Of a stretch of 64,000 nt of DNA, positions 27,290-35,580 are shown piece by piece (positions within the stretch are counted from its first letter, which is position 1; each line of letters begins with the position of its first letter). Location of the stretch: positions 310,001-374,000 of the forward strand of contig CAVSKI010000005.1 of NCBI GenBank assembly GCA_963728495.1, written 5' to 3'. The DNA is from JACVRW01 sp963728495. Its GTDB lineage: Bacteria > Actinomycetota > Thermoleophilia > Solirubrobacterales > Thermoleophilaceae. A model generated the notes under the pieces. The model worked only from the letters and a program-made list of their open reading frames with translations, was not told the DNA's origin and ran no database searches. Made by a program: the position numbers and the translations under genes.

Positions 27290-28630
27290 TTAGGTGGTGG
27301 CTGCCGTCCGGACGAGCTCCTGCTCGATCGCCTCGGCCCACTCCAGATGCTCGCCGCTCTCCGCGCGCGCTTCTCGGATCAGCCGCAGGTTGTTGGCCGT
27401 GCTCTCGGGCTCCCACGGCTCGCGGACGGCGGCCAGCGCATCGCTCGCCGCCTCCTCGGCGCCCTCCTGGTCGCGGGCTATCACCGCGAGCTCGACGCGA
27501 GTCGCGTGATCCCAGTAGTCGGCGCGGCCATCCGCGAGCCTGCGCTCCATCGCGTAGCGGACCACGGGCACGAGTCTCTGCTGCTCTTGACCACCGGGCT
27601 CGAGCATCTCCATCAGCGTAACCGCGTTGACCCCCGGGTACGCGTCGCGCCAGTCGGCCTCGAAGCCGCCCCGGTAGGCCTCGATGGCCTGCCTGAGGTA
27701 CCCGCGCGCACGCACGCGGCTGTGGTCGCGCTCGGCCGCCCAGCGATCCTTGTAGACGCGGCCGAGCAGGCCGTTGGTCTCGCTGCTCGGACCGCGTTTG
27801 TCCAACACGTCCCGGAGGACCTTCTCCGCCTCCTCGCTACGACCGGCCCGGTTGAGCGCGAAGCCGAGCTGCTCGCGCACCAGCGCCGTCTGCGCCAGTG
27901 GCCGCGGCATCCGGTCCACGAGCCGGATCATGTCCTCCCAGGACTTCACGGCCCGATAGGAGATCAGGAGGTCGACGACCACCCCGGTCTCCACGTCCTC
28001 GAGTGCTCCGAGCTGGCCCTCCACTTCCCGAAGCGCCTCCGCGCCCTGGTGGCGCGCGTCGGCCAAGCGCCGCTTGGCGCCCGCCGAATAGGCAGCCTGG
28101 TCTCGGAAGACATCTGTCTTGGCGCGATCGATCTCGGGAGTCGGCAGGCCATCGACGAGGCTGAACACGGGGCTGTCGGTGGAAGGCTCGCGGGCCAGGT
28201 CGAGAGCGGTCACCAGGCTCTGCAGCTCCGCGGGCGCCGCCGTGGGGCAGCCACGGGAGTCGAGGGTGTAGGGACGCACGCGGTCGGGCGCGAGGTCGAA
28301 GGGGGTCTGGCCCAGGTCGGCCGCGATCAGGACCGTGGTGTGAGGGCGAACCGCGTGGCGAACACCGAGCTCGTAGAACACGTTCGCGTTCGCCGTGGTC
28401 AGGTCGGCGACCGCGTAGTCCGACAGGATCAGCCGCTCGAACATCGGCTTGTGCACCATGCCGCCGATGTGCTCCTGGTCACCCCGCAAGGGCTGGAGCT
28501 TCGCCTCGGCGATCGCCGGAGCGATGAGCTTCTCGTAGACCGCGTCGAAGTCGATCGAGCCGCCGCGGCCGTCGGGCTTGACACCGAAGGGCATGACGAC
28601 AAAGCAGAGCGGGGGAAGCGCGGTGGTCAA
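27290..28630 (-). CDS. NDT-like (deoxyribohydrolase-type) domain plus TRAFs-binding domain protein
   Basis: 446 residues. TTG 28630 is chosen because GAGG stands five bases before it and the domain starts at once. Residues 8 to about 105 resemble the nucleoside-deoxyribosyltransferase fold (CFVVMPFG, FERLILSDYAVADLT, NANVFYELGVRHA with a candidate catalytic Glu87). Residues about 180-446 form a TPR-like TRAFs-binding domain (GLLGRVYKDRW, YLRQAIEAYRGGFEADWRDAYPGVNAVTL). The same N-terminal/helical pairing is known from ASK1-type proteins and from bacterial conflict genes. It might modify NAD or nucleotides (inference). Confidence 0.8.
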   Translation of the reverse strand: MTTALPPLCFVVMPFGVKPDGRGGSIDFDAVYEKLIAPAIAEAKLQPLRGDQEHIGGMVHKPMFERLILSDYAVADLTTANANVFYELGVRHAVRPHTTVLIAADLGQTPFDLAPDRVRPYTLDSRGCPTAAPAELQSLVTALDLAREPSTDSPVFSLVDGLPTPEIDRAKTDVFRDQAAYSAGAKRRLADARHQGAEALREVEGQLGALEDVETGVVVDLLISYRAVKSWEDMIRLVDRMPRPLAQTALVREQLGFALNRAGRSEEAEKVLRDVLDKRGPSSETNGLLGRVYKDRWAAERDHSRVRARGYLRQAIEAYRGGFEADWRDAYPGVNAVTLMEMLEPGGQEQQRLVPVVRYAMERRLADGRADYWDHATRVELAVIARDQEGAEEAASDALAAVREPWEPESTANNLRLIREARAESGEHLEWAEAIEQELVRTAATT

Positions 28631-28710
28631 TGTGGCCTCATCCTCGCACGACGCTGACGCAACGGCCCCGCCTTGACGTGCGCGCGCCGGGCGAGGGAGG
28701 ATCGAGCGCG

Positions 28711-29291
28711 ATGCCGGACTGGTCCGAACTGCTGTGCGATCACCGCCCCTTGCTCGTGTACGACTCTCGCGAGACCTACTTCGCGGACGCCGCGTCGTCG
28801 TTGGTGGGCAACGCCCTCGGCGCCGGACCGGGCGCGGCCAACAGGAGCTGTGGGAGGTGGCAGGCGGCGGCGGCCTGACGATCGACTCGCTGAGCGACGC
28901 GCGCGTCGGCTCCACGAGTCCGAGGACCACGCCAACGTGATCTACGGCCGCGTCGCACCGCGCGCCGAAGTGGGCGCTGGCTGCAGTACTGGTTCTTCTA
29001 CTTCATGAGCGCGAAGGGCGTGCCGGGCGTCCGCAGCGCCACGGGCCCGCTCGGCTTCGGGCTGCACGAAGGGGATTGGGAGATGATCCAGATCGCGGTC
29101 CCCGAGGACGGCGGCACGCCGGTCGCCGCCACCTACGCGGCCCATGACCATGGCACTCGAGCTTCGACCTCCCCGATGGGCTGGAAGACGAGCGGGCCGG
29201 CCAGCTGACGCTCGCCTTCAACTCACCGTCCGGTCCGCCGACGGCACGCGTCTACGACGTCACCCTGCCGGGCGTTCACGGCCCGGGCTGA
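28711..29291 (+). pseudogene. Decayed Vps62-like gene
   Basis: Starts MPDWSELLCDHRPLLVYDSRE at 28711 and then breaks into several frames. NVIYGRVAPRA, LQYWFFYFMSAKG and GPLGFGLHEGDWEMIQIAV are all recognisable, and a last piece (FDLPDGLEDERAGQLTLAF...) stops at 29291. These match segments of the intact Vps62-like protein at 35577-36719 (LQYWFFYLYNN, FGFGLHEGDWEMVQL). At least four frame changes make this real decay rather than one sequencing error. Confidence 0.75.
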
Positions 29292-30579
29292 ACGCGCGGT
29301 AGTACGGGGTGCCGGAGAAGATCGCGCGTTGCGCGAGGCCATCGACCACGGTGTCGAAGCGCATGCGCTCGGGCGACCACTCCCGCTCGCCCACGCGAAA
29401 GCCGGCGTTCTCCACGGGCACCAGCGGCGCTCTGTCGCTGCCGTCGACCCAGTCCGTTCCCATCACCAGTTCGCCGGCGCGAGCGGCGATCAGGAAGGTC
29501 GGCAGCCACGGGTTGTGCGAACGGAAGCGGCCCAGGAAAGGCCGCCATTCCGTCGGGCTCGAACCATCGTCGACGAGTGGCTGCTCCAGCTCGAGTGCGG
29601 GCTCCGGGGGTTCGCGCCCGGTGGCGAGCGCGAGAGCGCCCTCGCCGAGCATCCACGCGCCGCCGAACCCGTTGGCGAACGCCACCGCGCCGACCCCGGC
29701 GGCCGTATCGGCCCGCATGTAGGAGACGTAGCCGAGCATGTCGCCATCGTGGAAGAAGCCGTCGGGCTGGATACCCAGGCCGTAGCCGTAGGGCTCGTCC
29801 TCCTCCCCGTGCGGAGGGTGCGCCCTCTTCATGGCGGCAAAGCTCGAGGCCGACAGCAACTCGCTCTCGGCCCACAGCGCTCGCAGATAGGTGGCCAGGT
29901 CCTCCGCGCTACAGCACAGGCAGCCGTCGGCTTCGGCGGACTCGACCCACACTGCGGGCGCGAGGCCGTGTTCGCGCTGCCAGGGGCGGTCGTCGTAGAA
30001 GGGGACGTTGCCGCCCGCCAGCAGTCGTCGCGTGTCGTGCCTCATCACTGCACTGGAGCCCTGCATTCCCAGCCGGTCGAGCACGCGCTGCTGCACGAGC
30101 TGCTCGTAGGGCCGGCCGGTCACGGTCTCGAGAACCACCCCGACCGCTCGGTAGCCGACGTTGGAGTAGTGGCGATGGGAGCCGGGTGCAAACCCCGTCT
30201 CCGTGTCGGCGAGGGCAAGTACGTCGTAGTTCGATGCCGGCGCGAGGTCCGAGCTTTCGATCACTCCGGCGCTGTGCGTGAGCAGGTGGTGCACCGTGAT
30301 GGGACCGAATCGGGTGCGCGGCGCGAGCCAGGGGACGTAGTCGGTCACCGCAGCGTCGAGGTCGAGGAGGCCCTCCTCCACCAGCTGCAGGGCGATCACC
30401 GCCGTGAACGACTTGCCGATCGACGCGATCGGCCACTGCGCGCCGGGCGATGCCTTGCCGTAGGTGCGCGAAACCAGCGTCCGGTCACGATCGGTCACCG
30501 CCACGGCGGCGGCCGGCGCCATGCCTGTCTCAAGCACTCGCGCGCCCAGGCCATCCAGAGCATTTGTGTTGATCGTCAC
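29260..30579 (-). CDS. Serine hydrolase, class C beta-lactamase/esterase family
   Basis: 439 residues from GTG 30579. Active-site motifs: SIGKSF (SxxK) in the first quarter, HYSNVGY (YxN), and HDGDML in the KTG position. No signal peptide, unlike true beta-lactamases, so it is more likely a cytoplasmic esterase or peptidase of the family. A Cys pair (CLCC) lies mid-protein. Its end overlaps the decayed Vps62-like gene on the other strand; upstream it is divergent from the dipeptidase. Confidence 0.87.
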   Translation of the reverse strand: MTINTNALDGLGARVLETGMAPAAAVAVTDRDRTLVSRTYGKASPGAQWPIASIGKSFTAVIALQLVEEGLLDLDAAVTDYVPWLAPRTRFGPITVHHLLTHSAGVIESSDLAPASNYDVLALADTETGFAPGSHRHYSNVGYRAVGVVLETVTGRPYEQLVQQRVLDRLGMQGSSAVMRHDTRRLLAGGNVPFYDDRPWQREHGLAPAVWVESAEADGCLCCSAEDLATYLRALWAESELLSASSFAAMKRAHPPHGEEDEPYGYGLGIQPDGFFHDGDMLGYVSYMRADTAAGVGAVAFANGFGGAWMLGEGALALATGREPPEPALELEQPLVDDGSSPTEWRPFLGRFRSHNPWLPTFLIAARAGELVMGTDWVDGSDRAPLVPVENAGFRVGEREWSPERMRFDTVVDGLAQRAIFSGTPYYRAFSPGRERPAG

Positions 30580-30722
30580 ACCACTCCCATCGCCGGCACG
30601 GAAACTCAAGCCATGGAAGCTCAGAGCATCCCAACCGACGAGGCGGAGCGGGTTCTCAACGCCGTGGACGCGGCCGCCCGCTGAACCTTGCGACGCGGGC
30701 TCGCACAGGCGAGAGTACGACC

Positions 30723-31901
30723 ATGATCGCGGACCTGCACGCGCACTACGCGATGCACCTGGTCGACGAGGGCGGGAGTACCTGGAAGCTCCTCGGGCCT
30801 GCGCGCGGGCGCGGCAGCCTGCTCGACCGCAGCCGCGCGCTGCTGGTGGGCCTGGCCAGCCGGTTCGCAAACTATCGCGACCTCTTCTCCGGCCCGCGCG
30901 TGACGTTGAGCTCCCTGCGCGAGGGGCGCGTGACCGTCGTGCTCTCCGTGCTCTACTCGTTCTTCGACGAGCTCGAGCTCGAGGAGCAGTACCCGGCGCA
31001 GCCCAAGCGGGCCTACCTCGATTCGCTGCTCGGACAGCTCGAGCTGGTGGAGCACGACCTCGACTCAAACCACGCAAGCACGGCGGTGGTGGTCCGCACG
31101 CCCGAGCAGCTCGCCCAGGCGCTCGAGGGCGACCAGGTGGCCTTCGTTCACTGCGTGGAGGGCGGATTTCACCTCGGCTCGACGCCGGACGAGATCGACG
31201 AGGCGGTGAGCACGCTGGCCCGGCGCGGCGTGGCCTACATCACGCTCGCCCACCTGGTGTGGCGGCACGTGGCCACCAACACCAACGCGCTGCCCTTCCT
31301 GTCAGAGAACGACTACCGGCGCTGGTTTCCCCAGCCCGAGGAGGGGCTCTCCGAGCTCGGCCGGGCCGCCGTCCGGGCGATGGTCCGTGAGGGCGTGCTG
31401 ATCGACCTCTCCCACATGAGCGGCCGCTCGATCACCGAGACCTTCGACCTACTCGACGAGCTCGACCCCGGGCGGACCCGCCCGGTGCTCGCCTCGCATG
31501 CCTGCTTTCGCTTCGGCTCGCAGGAGTACGGCGTCGACGAGCCCACGCTGCGGCGCATCGCCGAGCGGGGTGGTGTGGTGGGCCTGATTCTGGCGCAGCA
31601 TCAGCTTCGCGACGGCGTGCCGGGTTCGAGCGGACGCGGCCTGGACGGTTCCTTCGAGGTCATTCGCAGGCACGTCGACCGGATCGCCGAGATCACGGGA
31701 TCCCACGAGCACTCGGCGATCGGCTCCGACTTCGACGGCTTCATCAAGCCCACGATGGCCGGCCTGCAGTCCATGAGCGACCTGGCCAAGCTCGAGGAGC
31801 GGCTGGTCGGCCACTACGGCCCGGAGACGGCCGAGTTGATCTGTTCGGCCAACGCGCTGCGCCTGCTGCGCGCCGGCTGGGGTCAGACGCTCGACGCTTA
31901 G
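30723..31901 (+). CDS. Membrane (renal) dipeptidase family, M19
   Basis: 392 residues. Zinc ligands of the M19 amidohydrolase fold can be followed: ADLHAHYAMH at the N-terminus, VHCVEGGFH (bridging Glu), IDLSHMS, ASHACFR, and GSDFDGF near the C-terminus. Cleaves dipeptides, including those with D-residues. No signal peptide. The start is ATG 30723. Palindromic element B begins eight bases after its stop. Confidence 0.92.
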   Translation: MIADLHAHYAMHLVDEGGSTWKLLGPARGRGSLLDRSRALLVGLASRFANYRDLFSGPRVTLSSLREGRVTVVLSVLYSFFDELELEEQYPAQPKRAYLDSLLGQLELVEHDLDSNHASTAVVVRTPEQLAQALEGDQVAFVHCVEGGFHLGSTPDEIDEAVSTLARRGVAYITLAHLVWRHVATNTNALPFLSENDYRRWFPQPEEGLSELGRAAVRAMVREGVLIDLSHMSGRSITETFDLLDELDPGRTRPVLASHACFRFGSQEYGVDEPTLRRIAERGGVVGLILAQHQLRDGVPGSSGRGLDGSFEVIRRHVDRIAEITGSHEHSAIGSDFDGFIKPTMAGLQSMSDLAKLEERLVGHYGPETAELICSANALRLLRAGWGQTLDA

Positions 31902-31909
31902 GCCACCGC

Positions 31910-32175
31910 TGCCGGGGCCGGCGTCTTGAACGACAGCAACCAAGGGTGGACGCAGCCGTGTTGTTGGTTTTGTGACCGTGCCGTCAACGCGGTTTCGAGG
32001 CCACAGTGGTCGATTTACCCCCGTATAGGGGGTAAAGGCGGCAATGCTCCCCGGCGAGCGGCCCCGCAGCGCCCGTCGACGGGCCTGTGTTACGGGACCG
32101 CCACAGGAGTAACGGCGCGGCGCCGGCTGTCTACCGCCCTGGTTGCTGTCGTTAGGACCGTCGTCCCCGGCAAAC
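31910..32175. repeat. Imperfect palindromic element, copy B
   Basis: Fills the gap between two convergent genes (31902-32230), which has no coding sense. The left arm 31909-31957 and right arm 32128-32175 are inverted copies, including an exact 14-base match AACGACAGCAACCA. The left 100 bases are also homologous to copy A at 15526-15625. At the centre is the perfect palindrome at 32014-32036. A transcript would fold into one long hairpin. Size (about 265 bp) and terminal inverted repeats resemble a MITE, but no flanking target duplication could be recognised. Confidence 0.65.
32014..32036. promoter_or_regulatory. Perfect palindrome resembling a CsoR-type operator
   Basis: TTTACCCCC (32014-32022), GTATA spacer, GGGGGTAAA (32028-32036). 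The TACCCCC...GGGGGTA core looks like operators of CsoR/CstR-type repressors. It lies between two gene 3' ends inside element B, so no gene is obviously controlled by it. Confidence 0.35.
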
Positions 32176-32230
32176 GGCGGCTCGCGCAGCGCCGCGCAGG
32201 TGCCTGCGCCCGACCGACCAGCCAACCGGC

Positions 32231-33085
32231 CTAGCTCTGGACGCTGTCCGCCGGCAGGGTAATCGGGATCACCGGGAGCATCACCCCTTCGTCGATCGGC
32301 GCCGCGTGAGGCACCAGCGAGCCTTCTTCGGCGAGCTCGATCAGGTTGGGGAGCACGTACGGCTCGGCGGCGACGAGGTCGACCTTGTAGCCCAGGTCGC
32401 CCAGGCTCGCGGCGGTCATCCTGCTCAGCGGGTTGCCGGCCGCCGATATGAAGCCCGACATCAGCTCGTTGCGAAAGACGGTCTCGCGCCAGTGTCCGTC
32501 GGCGGTTCCGGGGCCGCCGGTGTTCTCCACGGGCACCCGCTTGCGCCGGCCGCCGGCCCGCAGGGCCCGGTATTCATCCATAGCTCCGTTGCCGCCGAAG
32601 GTCGGGTTGGCGGTGCCCGGGCGCTTGAGCAGGCCCTTGTCCTGCCAGATCGTGCCGATTCCCAGCACATGACCCATCTCGTGGGCGATCACATCGTTGA
32701 GCGTGCCGTCGTTGGCCATCTTCGCGAGGTCGGCGGTGTCGAACGACATGATGCCCTTGGCGGGGAGAAACGCGGTGGCGCCGGCCGAACCGGGGCGGAC
32801 GTGAGTGGGGCCCGCCTGGCCCAGGATGCGGCCGGGGCCGTCGATGGCGGCACCCTGGGCGAGGATCAGGATGTCGTCGATCAACTCTCCGTCGACGCGC
32901 ACCCTGGGCAGGTCGCCCACGATGACGCGCGTCCAGCGGTCGGCGGCCTTCTTGAAGGCCGACTTCTGGCGCGCGTTCAGGCCTCCGAGGAAGCGGACCT
33001 TGATCTTGTAGGGCGAGGCCGTGGCGGCAACCTCCTTCGCGCGCTTCGTGTCGGCGGTTGCCTCGTAGGTCTCGAAGTCGGCCAC
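32231..33085 (-). CDS. Leishmanolysin-like (M8) zinc metallopeptidase
   Basis: 284 residues. Zinc motif HEMGHVLGIGTIW. The distal segment with the third His is DGHWRETVFRNELMSGF, exactly the bacterial leishmanolysin-like arrangement. The N-terminal part (KIKVRFLGGLNARQKSAF, AADRWTRVI) is the usual upstream region. No signal peptide is present, as for the other proteases here. ATG 33085 is divergent from the LmbU-type regulator, leaving 74 bases for both promoters. Confidence 0.85.
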   Translation of the reverse strand: MADFETYEATADTKRAKEVAATASPYKIKVRFLGGLNARQKSAFKKAADRWTRVIVGDLPRVRVDGELIDDILILAQGAAIDGPGRILGQAGPTHVRPGSAGATAFLPAKGIMSFDTADLAKMANDGTLNDVIAHEMGHVLGIGTIWQDKGLLKRPGTANPTFGGNGAMDEYRALRAGGRRKRVPVENTGGPGTADGHWRETVFRNELMSGFISAAGNPLSRMTAASLGDLGYKVDLVAAEPYVLPNLIELAEEGSLVPHAAPIDEGVMLPVIPITLPADSVQS

Positions 33086-33159
33086 GGTTCACTCCTGCGG
33101 TGTTCGGGGGCGCTTGTCGCGAATATCCGAGCGCAAACTCTGGCACCATAGGAGGTGTC

Positions 33160-33738
33160 GTGAGCAAGGAAGCTCGAACGGACTCGCTCGTGCCCCAGGC
33201 TCGCCGAACGGCGCGCCCGGCGCAACCGTCCACCGCCGCTCTCACGACCACTTCGTGGTCCCCGCCGGGCGATATGCCGGTCGGTGATTGGATCGAGCAG
33301 GGGCGCTGGCTGGGAGCCGTCGGCCGTGCCAGCGGATGGTGGATCGGAGACTGGATCCGCTACGGAAACGGGCGTTATGGCGAGAAGTACGGGGAAGCGG
33401 CGAGGCTGACCGGCTACGACTCACAGAGCCTGATGAACATGGCCTACGTGGCCGGCCGCTATGAACCGTCCCGACGCAGAGAGAGCCTGTCGTTCAGCCA
33501 TCACGCCGAGCTCGCGGCTCTCTCCCCCGCGGACCAGGAGCTCTGGCTCGATCGAATCGAAGCCGGGCAGCTCTCGGTCCGCGCCCTGCGCTTCGAGTTG
33601 CGAGAGGCGCGCCGACGGACGGCGCTGCGAGCCGCACGACATCCCGAGCTCGAGCCGCGGTGCCCCCATTGCGGCCATCAGCTGGGTCGCAACGGCACAC
33701 GATCCCGGCCGACCTCCGTGTCGGGTGTCGCGCGTTGA
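33160..33738 (+). CDS. LmbU-family transcriptional regulator with C-terminal zinc ribbon
   Basis: 192 residues from GTG 33160, with GGAGG four bases before it. The central part WIEQGRWLGAVGRASGWWIG, GNGRYGEKYGEAARLTGYD, SLMNMAYVAGRYE and LSFSHHAELAAL is the LmbU DNA-binding region known from antibiotic clusters. A CPHCGHQ half-ribbon near the end could bind zinc with other residues. Its stop overlaps the patatin TTG start (TTGA), so it is co-translated with the phospholipase and may regulate this locus. Confidence 0.8.
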   Translation: MSKEARTDSLVPQARRTARPAQPSTAALTTTSWSPPGDMPVGDWIEQGRWLGAVGRASGWWIGDWIRYGNGRYGEKYGEAARLTGYDSQSLMNMAYVAGRYEPSRRRESLSFSHHAELAALSPADQELWLDRIEAGQLSVRALRFELREARRRTALRAARHPELEPRCPHCGHQLGRNGTRSRPTSVSGVAR

Positions 33739-34757
33739 ATCTCCCGACGCCGGGAGAATCACGCGCCGACCTCGTGCTCGCCGGCGGCGGGGTGCTCGGG
33801 ATCGGCCACGTGGGTGCCGTCTCGGTGCTGGAGGAGCAGGGCTTTCGGTTTCAGCGCATCGCCGGCACGTCGGCCGGCTCGATCGTCGGGGCGCTGCTCG
33901 CAGCGGGGCTGCCGACTGCTCGCCTCCGCGAGCTGGTCAGGGGGCTCGACTACGAGCGCTTCCTCGACAAGGACGCGCTGGACCGGGTACCGCTGGTGGG
34001 CGCGCCGCTGTCGGTGTTGATCGAGAACGGCTACGCGGAGGGGCGCTACTTCGTGGACTGGCTGGAGCGCGAGCTCGAATCGCTCGGGGTGAGGACATTC
34101 GGGGACCTGCGCATCAGCGACGACGGCGCAGACGCGCGGCCCGAGCAGCGATGGCGGTTGGTGGTGATGGCGGCAGATGTAACGCGGGGGCAGCTTCTGC
34201 GCCTTCCGTGGGACTACGAGCGCTACGGGCTCGACCCCGACGAACAACCGGTCGTGAGCGCCGTGCGCGCCTCGATCTCCGTCCCCTATCTCTTCGAGCC
34301 GTTCGACCTCCGCTATCACGGAGGCGAGTCGCTGCTCGTGGACGGCGGGCTAATTTCGAACTTCCCGATCGACGCATTCGATCGCACGGACGGGGCGCCC
34401 CCGCGCTGGCCGACCTTCGGCGTGACCTTGATTCCCCAGCTGCCGGCCGGGGACACCAAGCTCGTGCCCGCTCTGCGCGGCCTGCGGCTGGTTCCCTCGT
34501 TCCGATTCCTCGAGTCGGTGGTCACGACCGCGGTGGTGGGCCGCGACCAGGGCTACCTGGCCCAGCCCTGGGTGCGGGCTCGGGCGATGGAGGTCGACAC
34601 GTTCGGCGTGAGCCCTTTCGACTTCACGGTCGAGCCCGATGTGGTGGAGCGCCTGTACGAGAGCGGACGCCGGACGGCGACGGAGTTCCTCGAGGGCTGG
34701 TCTTTCGACGGGTACGTGGAGCGCCACCGGCAGACGCTCAGAGCTCAACCTTCATAA
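33735..34757 (+). CDS. Patatin-like phospholipase
   Basis: 340 residues from TTG 33735, overlapping the upstream stop. The oxyanion loop GGGVLGIGHVG (residues 17-27), nucleophile GTSAGS (Ser46) and Asp in DGGLISNFP complete the Ser-Asp dyad. The family hydrolyses membrane phospholipids; bacterial patatins are common effectors of nucleotide-signal and other defence systems as well as secreted toxins. No signal peptide, so it acts from inside. It ends convergent with the metallophosphatase operon, overlapping by 20 bases. Confidence 0.9.
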   Translation: MNLPTPGESRADLVLAGGGVLGIGHVGAVSVLEEQGFRFQRIAGTSAGSIVGALLAAGLPTARLRELVRGLDYERFLDKDALDRVPLVGAPLSVLIENGYAEGRYFVDWLERELESLGVRTFGDLRISDDGADARPEQRWRLVVMAADVTRGQLLRLPWDYERYGLDPDEQPVVSAVRASISVPYLFEPFDLRYHGGESLLVDGGLISNFPIDAFDRTDGAPPRWPTFGVTLIPQLPAGDTKLVPALRGLRLVPSFRFLESVVTTAVVGRDQGYLAQPWVRARAMEVDTFGVSPFDFTVEPDVVERLYESGRRTATEFLEGWSFDGYVERHRQTLRAQPS

Positions 34758-35580
34758 CGCGCCGGCCGCGCAGCTCCCTCCAGCGGCCGGAGCGATGGTC
34801 GCGAAAGCGCAGCTCGATCCCTCCCTGCCGGTGCGTGAGGTAGACCGAGCAGAGGGGGTCGCGAGGGTCGCGGCGCTTGCCCACTCCCACCAGCGCCGAC
34901 GTGTTGATGGCGACGATCGAGCGCTTGGGCGCGAGCTTCGCTCGCTTGACGAAGCCGGGCACGCTGAGCGGCGAATGCGTGTGTCCCGCGAGCCACAGCT
35001 TCGCGTTCGGGTGATCGGCCAGCACGGCGCGGATGCGTTTGTCGGGGTAGGCGTGGAAGGCGGCCATCGCCGAGGTGAAATGCAGCTTCGGGTTTCCCAT
35101 CACGGTCCGATACAGCGGCCAGTGACAGGCCACCCAGCAATCCGTGTCGGCGCGAGCGAGCTCCTTGTCGAGGAAGGACAGCGTGTCCGGGGAGAGCAGG
35201 CCGGAGTCCTTCCCGGGCTCGCTGCGGTCTGGACCCACAACGATCAGCTGAGCGAAACCCAGCTCCACCGTGAAGTTCTGTGCCGGCTGCCCGTAGGTGC
35301 GCGCCCACTCGGCCACGCTGCGGCTTTTTCCCATGATGTCGTGGTTGCCCAGCACCGCCGCCCAGGGGCCGGGCAGGCGGTCGAGAAAGCGCAGGGCCAG
35401 CTCGTCCTCGGCCGGGAGGCCCGCCTCGGTCGCGTCGCCGATCTGGAGGTGCAGCGCCGGCTCGCCCAGCGCTTGCAGGTCGCGCTCGACGAGGCCAAGG
35501 CGCTTTGGGGTGATCGCTCCGGCGTGAAGGTCGCCCAGGCAGTGCACCGACCTCCTCCAGTCGCGCTTGCGAAGGCTCAA
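34738..35580 (-). CDS. Calcineurin-like metallophosphoesterase
   Basis: 280 residues. TTG 35580 overlaps the preceding stop (TTGA). All five metal motifs are seen in order: GDLHAG, QIGDATEAG, LGNHDIMG, ACHWPLY and LAGHTHSP. A cytoplasmic phosphoesterase of unknown substrate (nucleotides, cyclic nucleotides or phospholipids are possible for the family). Last gene of the five-gene minus operon that starts at 40898. Confidence 0.88.
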   Translation of the reverse strand: MSLRKRDWRRSVHCLGDLHAGAITPKRLGLVERDLQALGEPALHLQIGDATEAGLPAEDELALRFLDRLPGPWAAVLGNHDIMGKSRSVAEWARTYGQPAQNFTVELGFAQLIVVGPDRSEPGKDSGLLSPDTLSFLDKELARADTDCWVACHWPLYRTVMGNPKLHFTSAMAAFHAYPDKRIRAVLADHPNAKLWLAGHTHSPLSVPGFVKRAKLAPKRSIVAINTSALVGVGKRRDPRDPLCSVYLTHRQGGIELRFRDHRSGRWRELRGRRVMKVEL

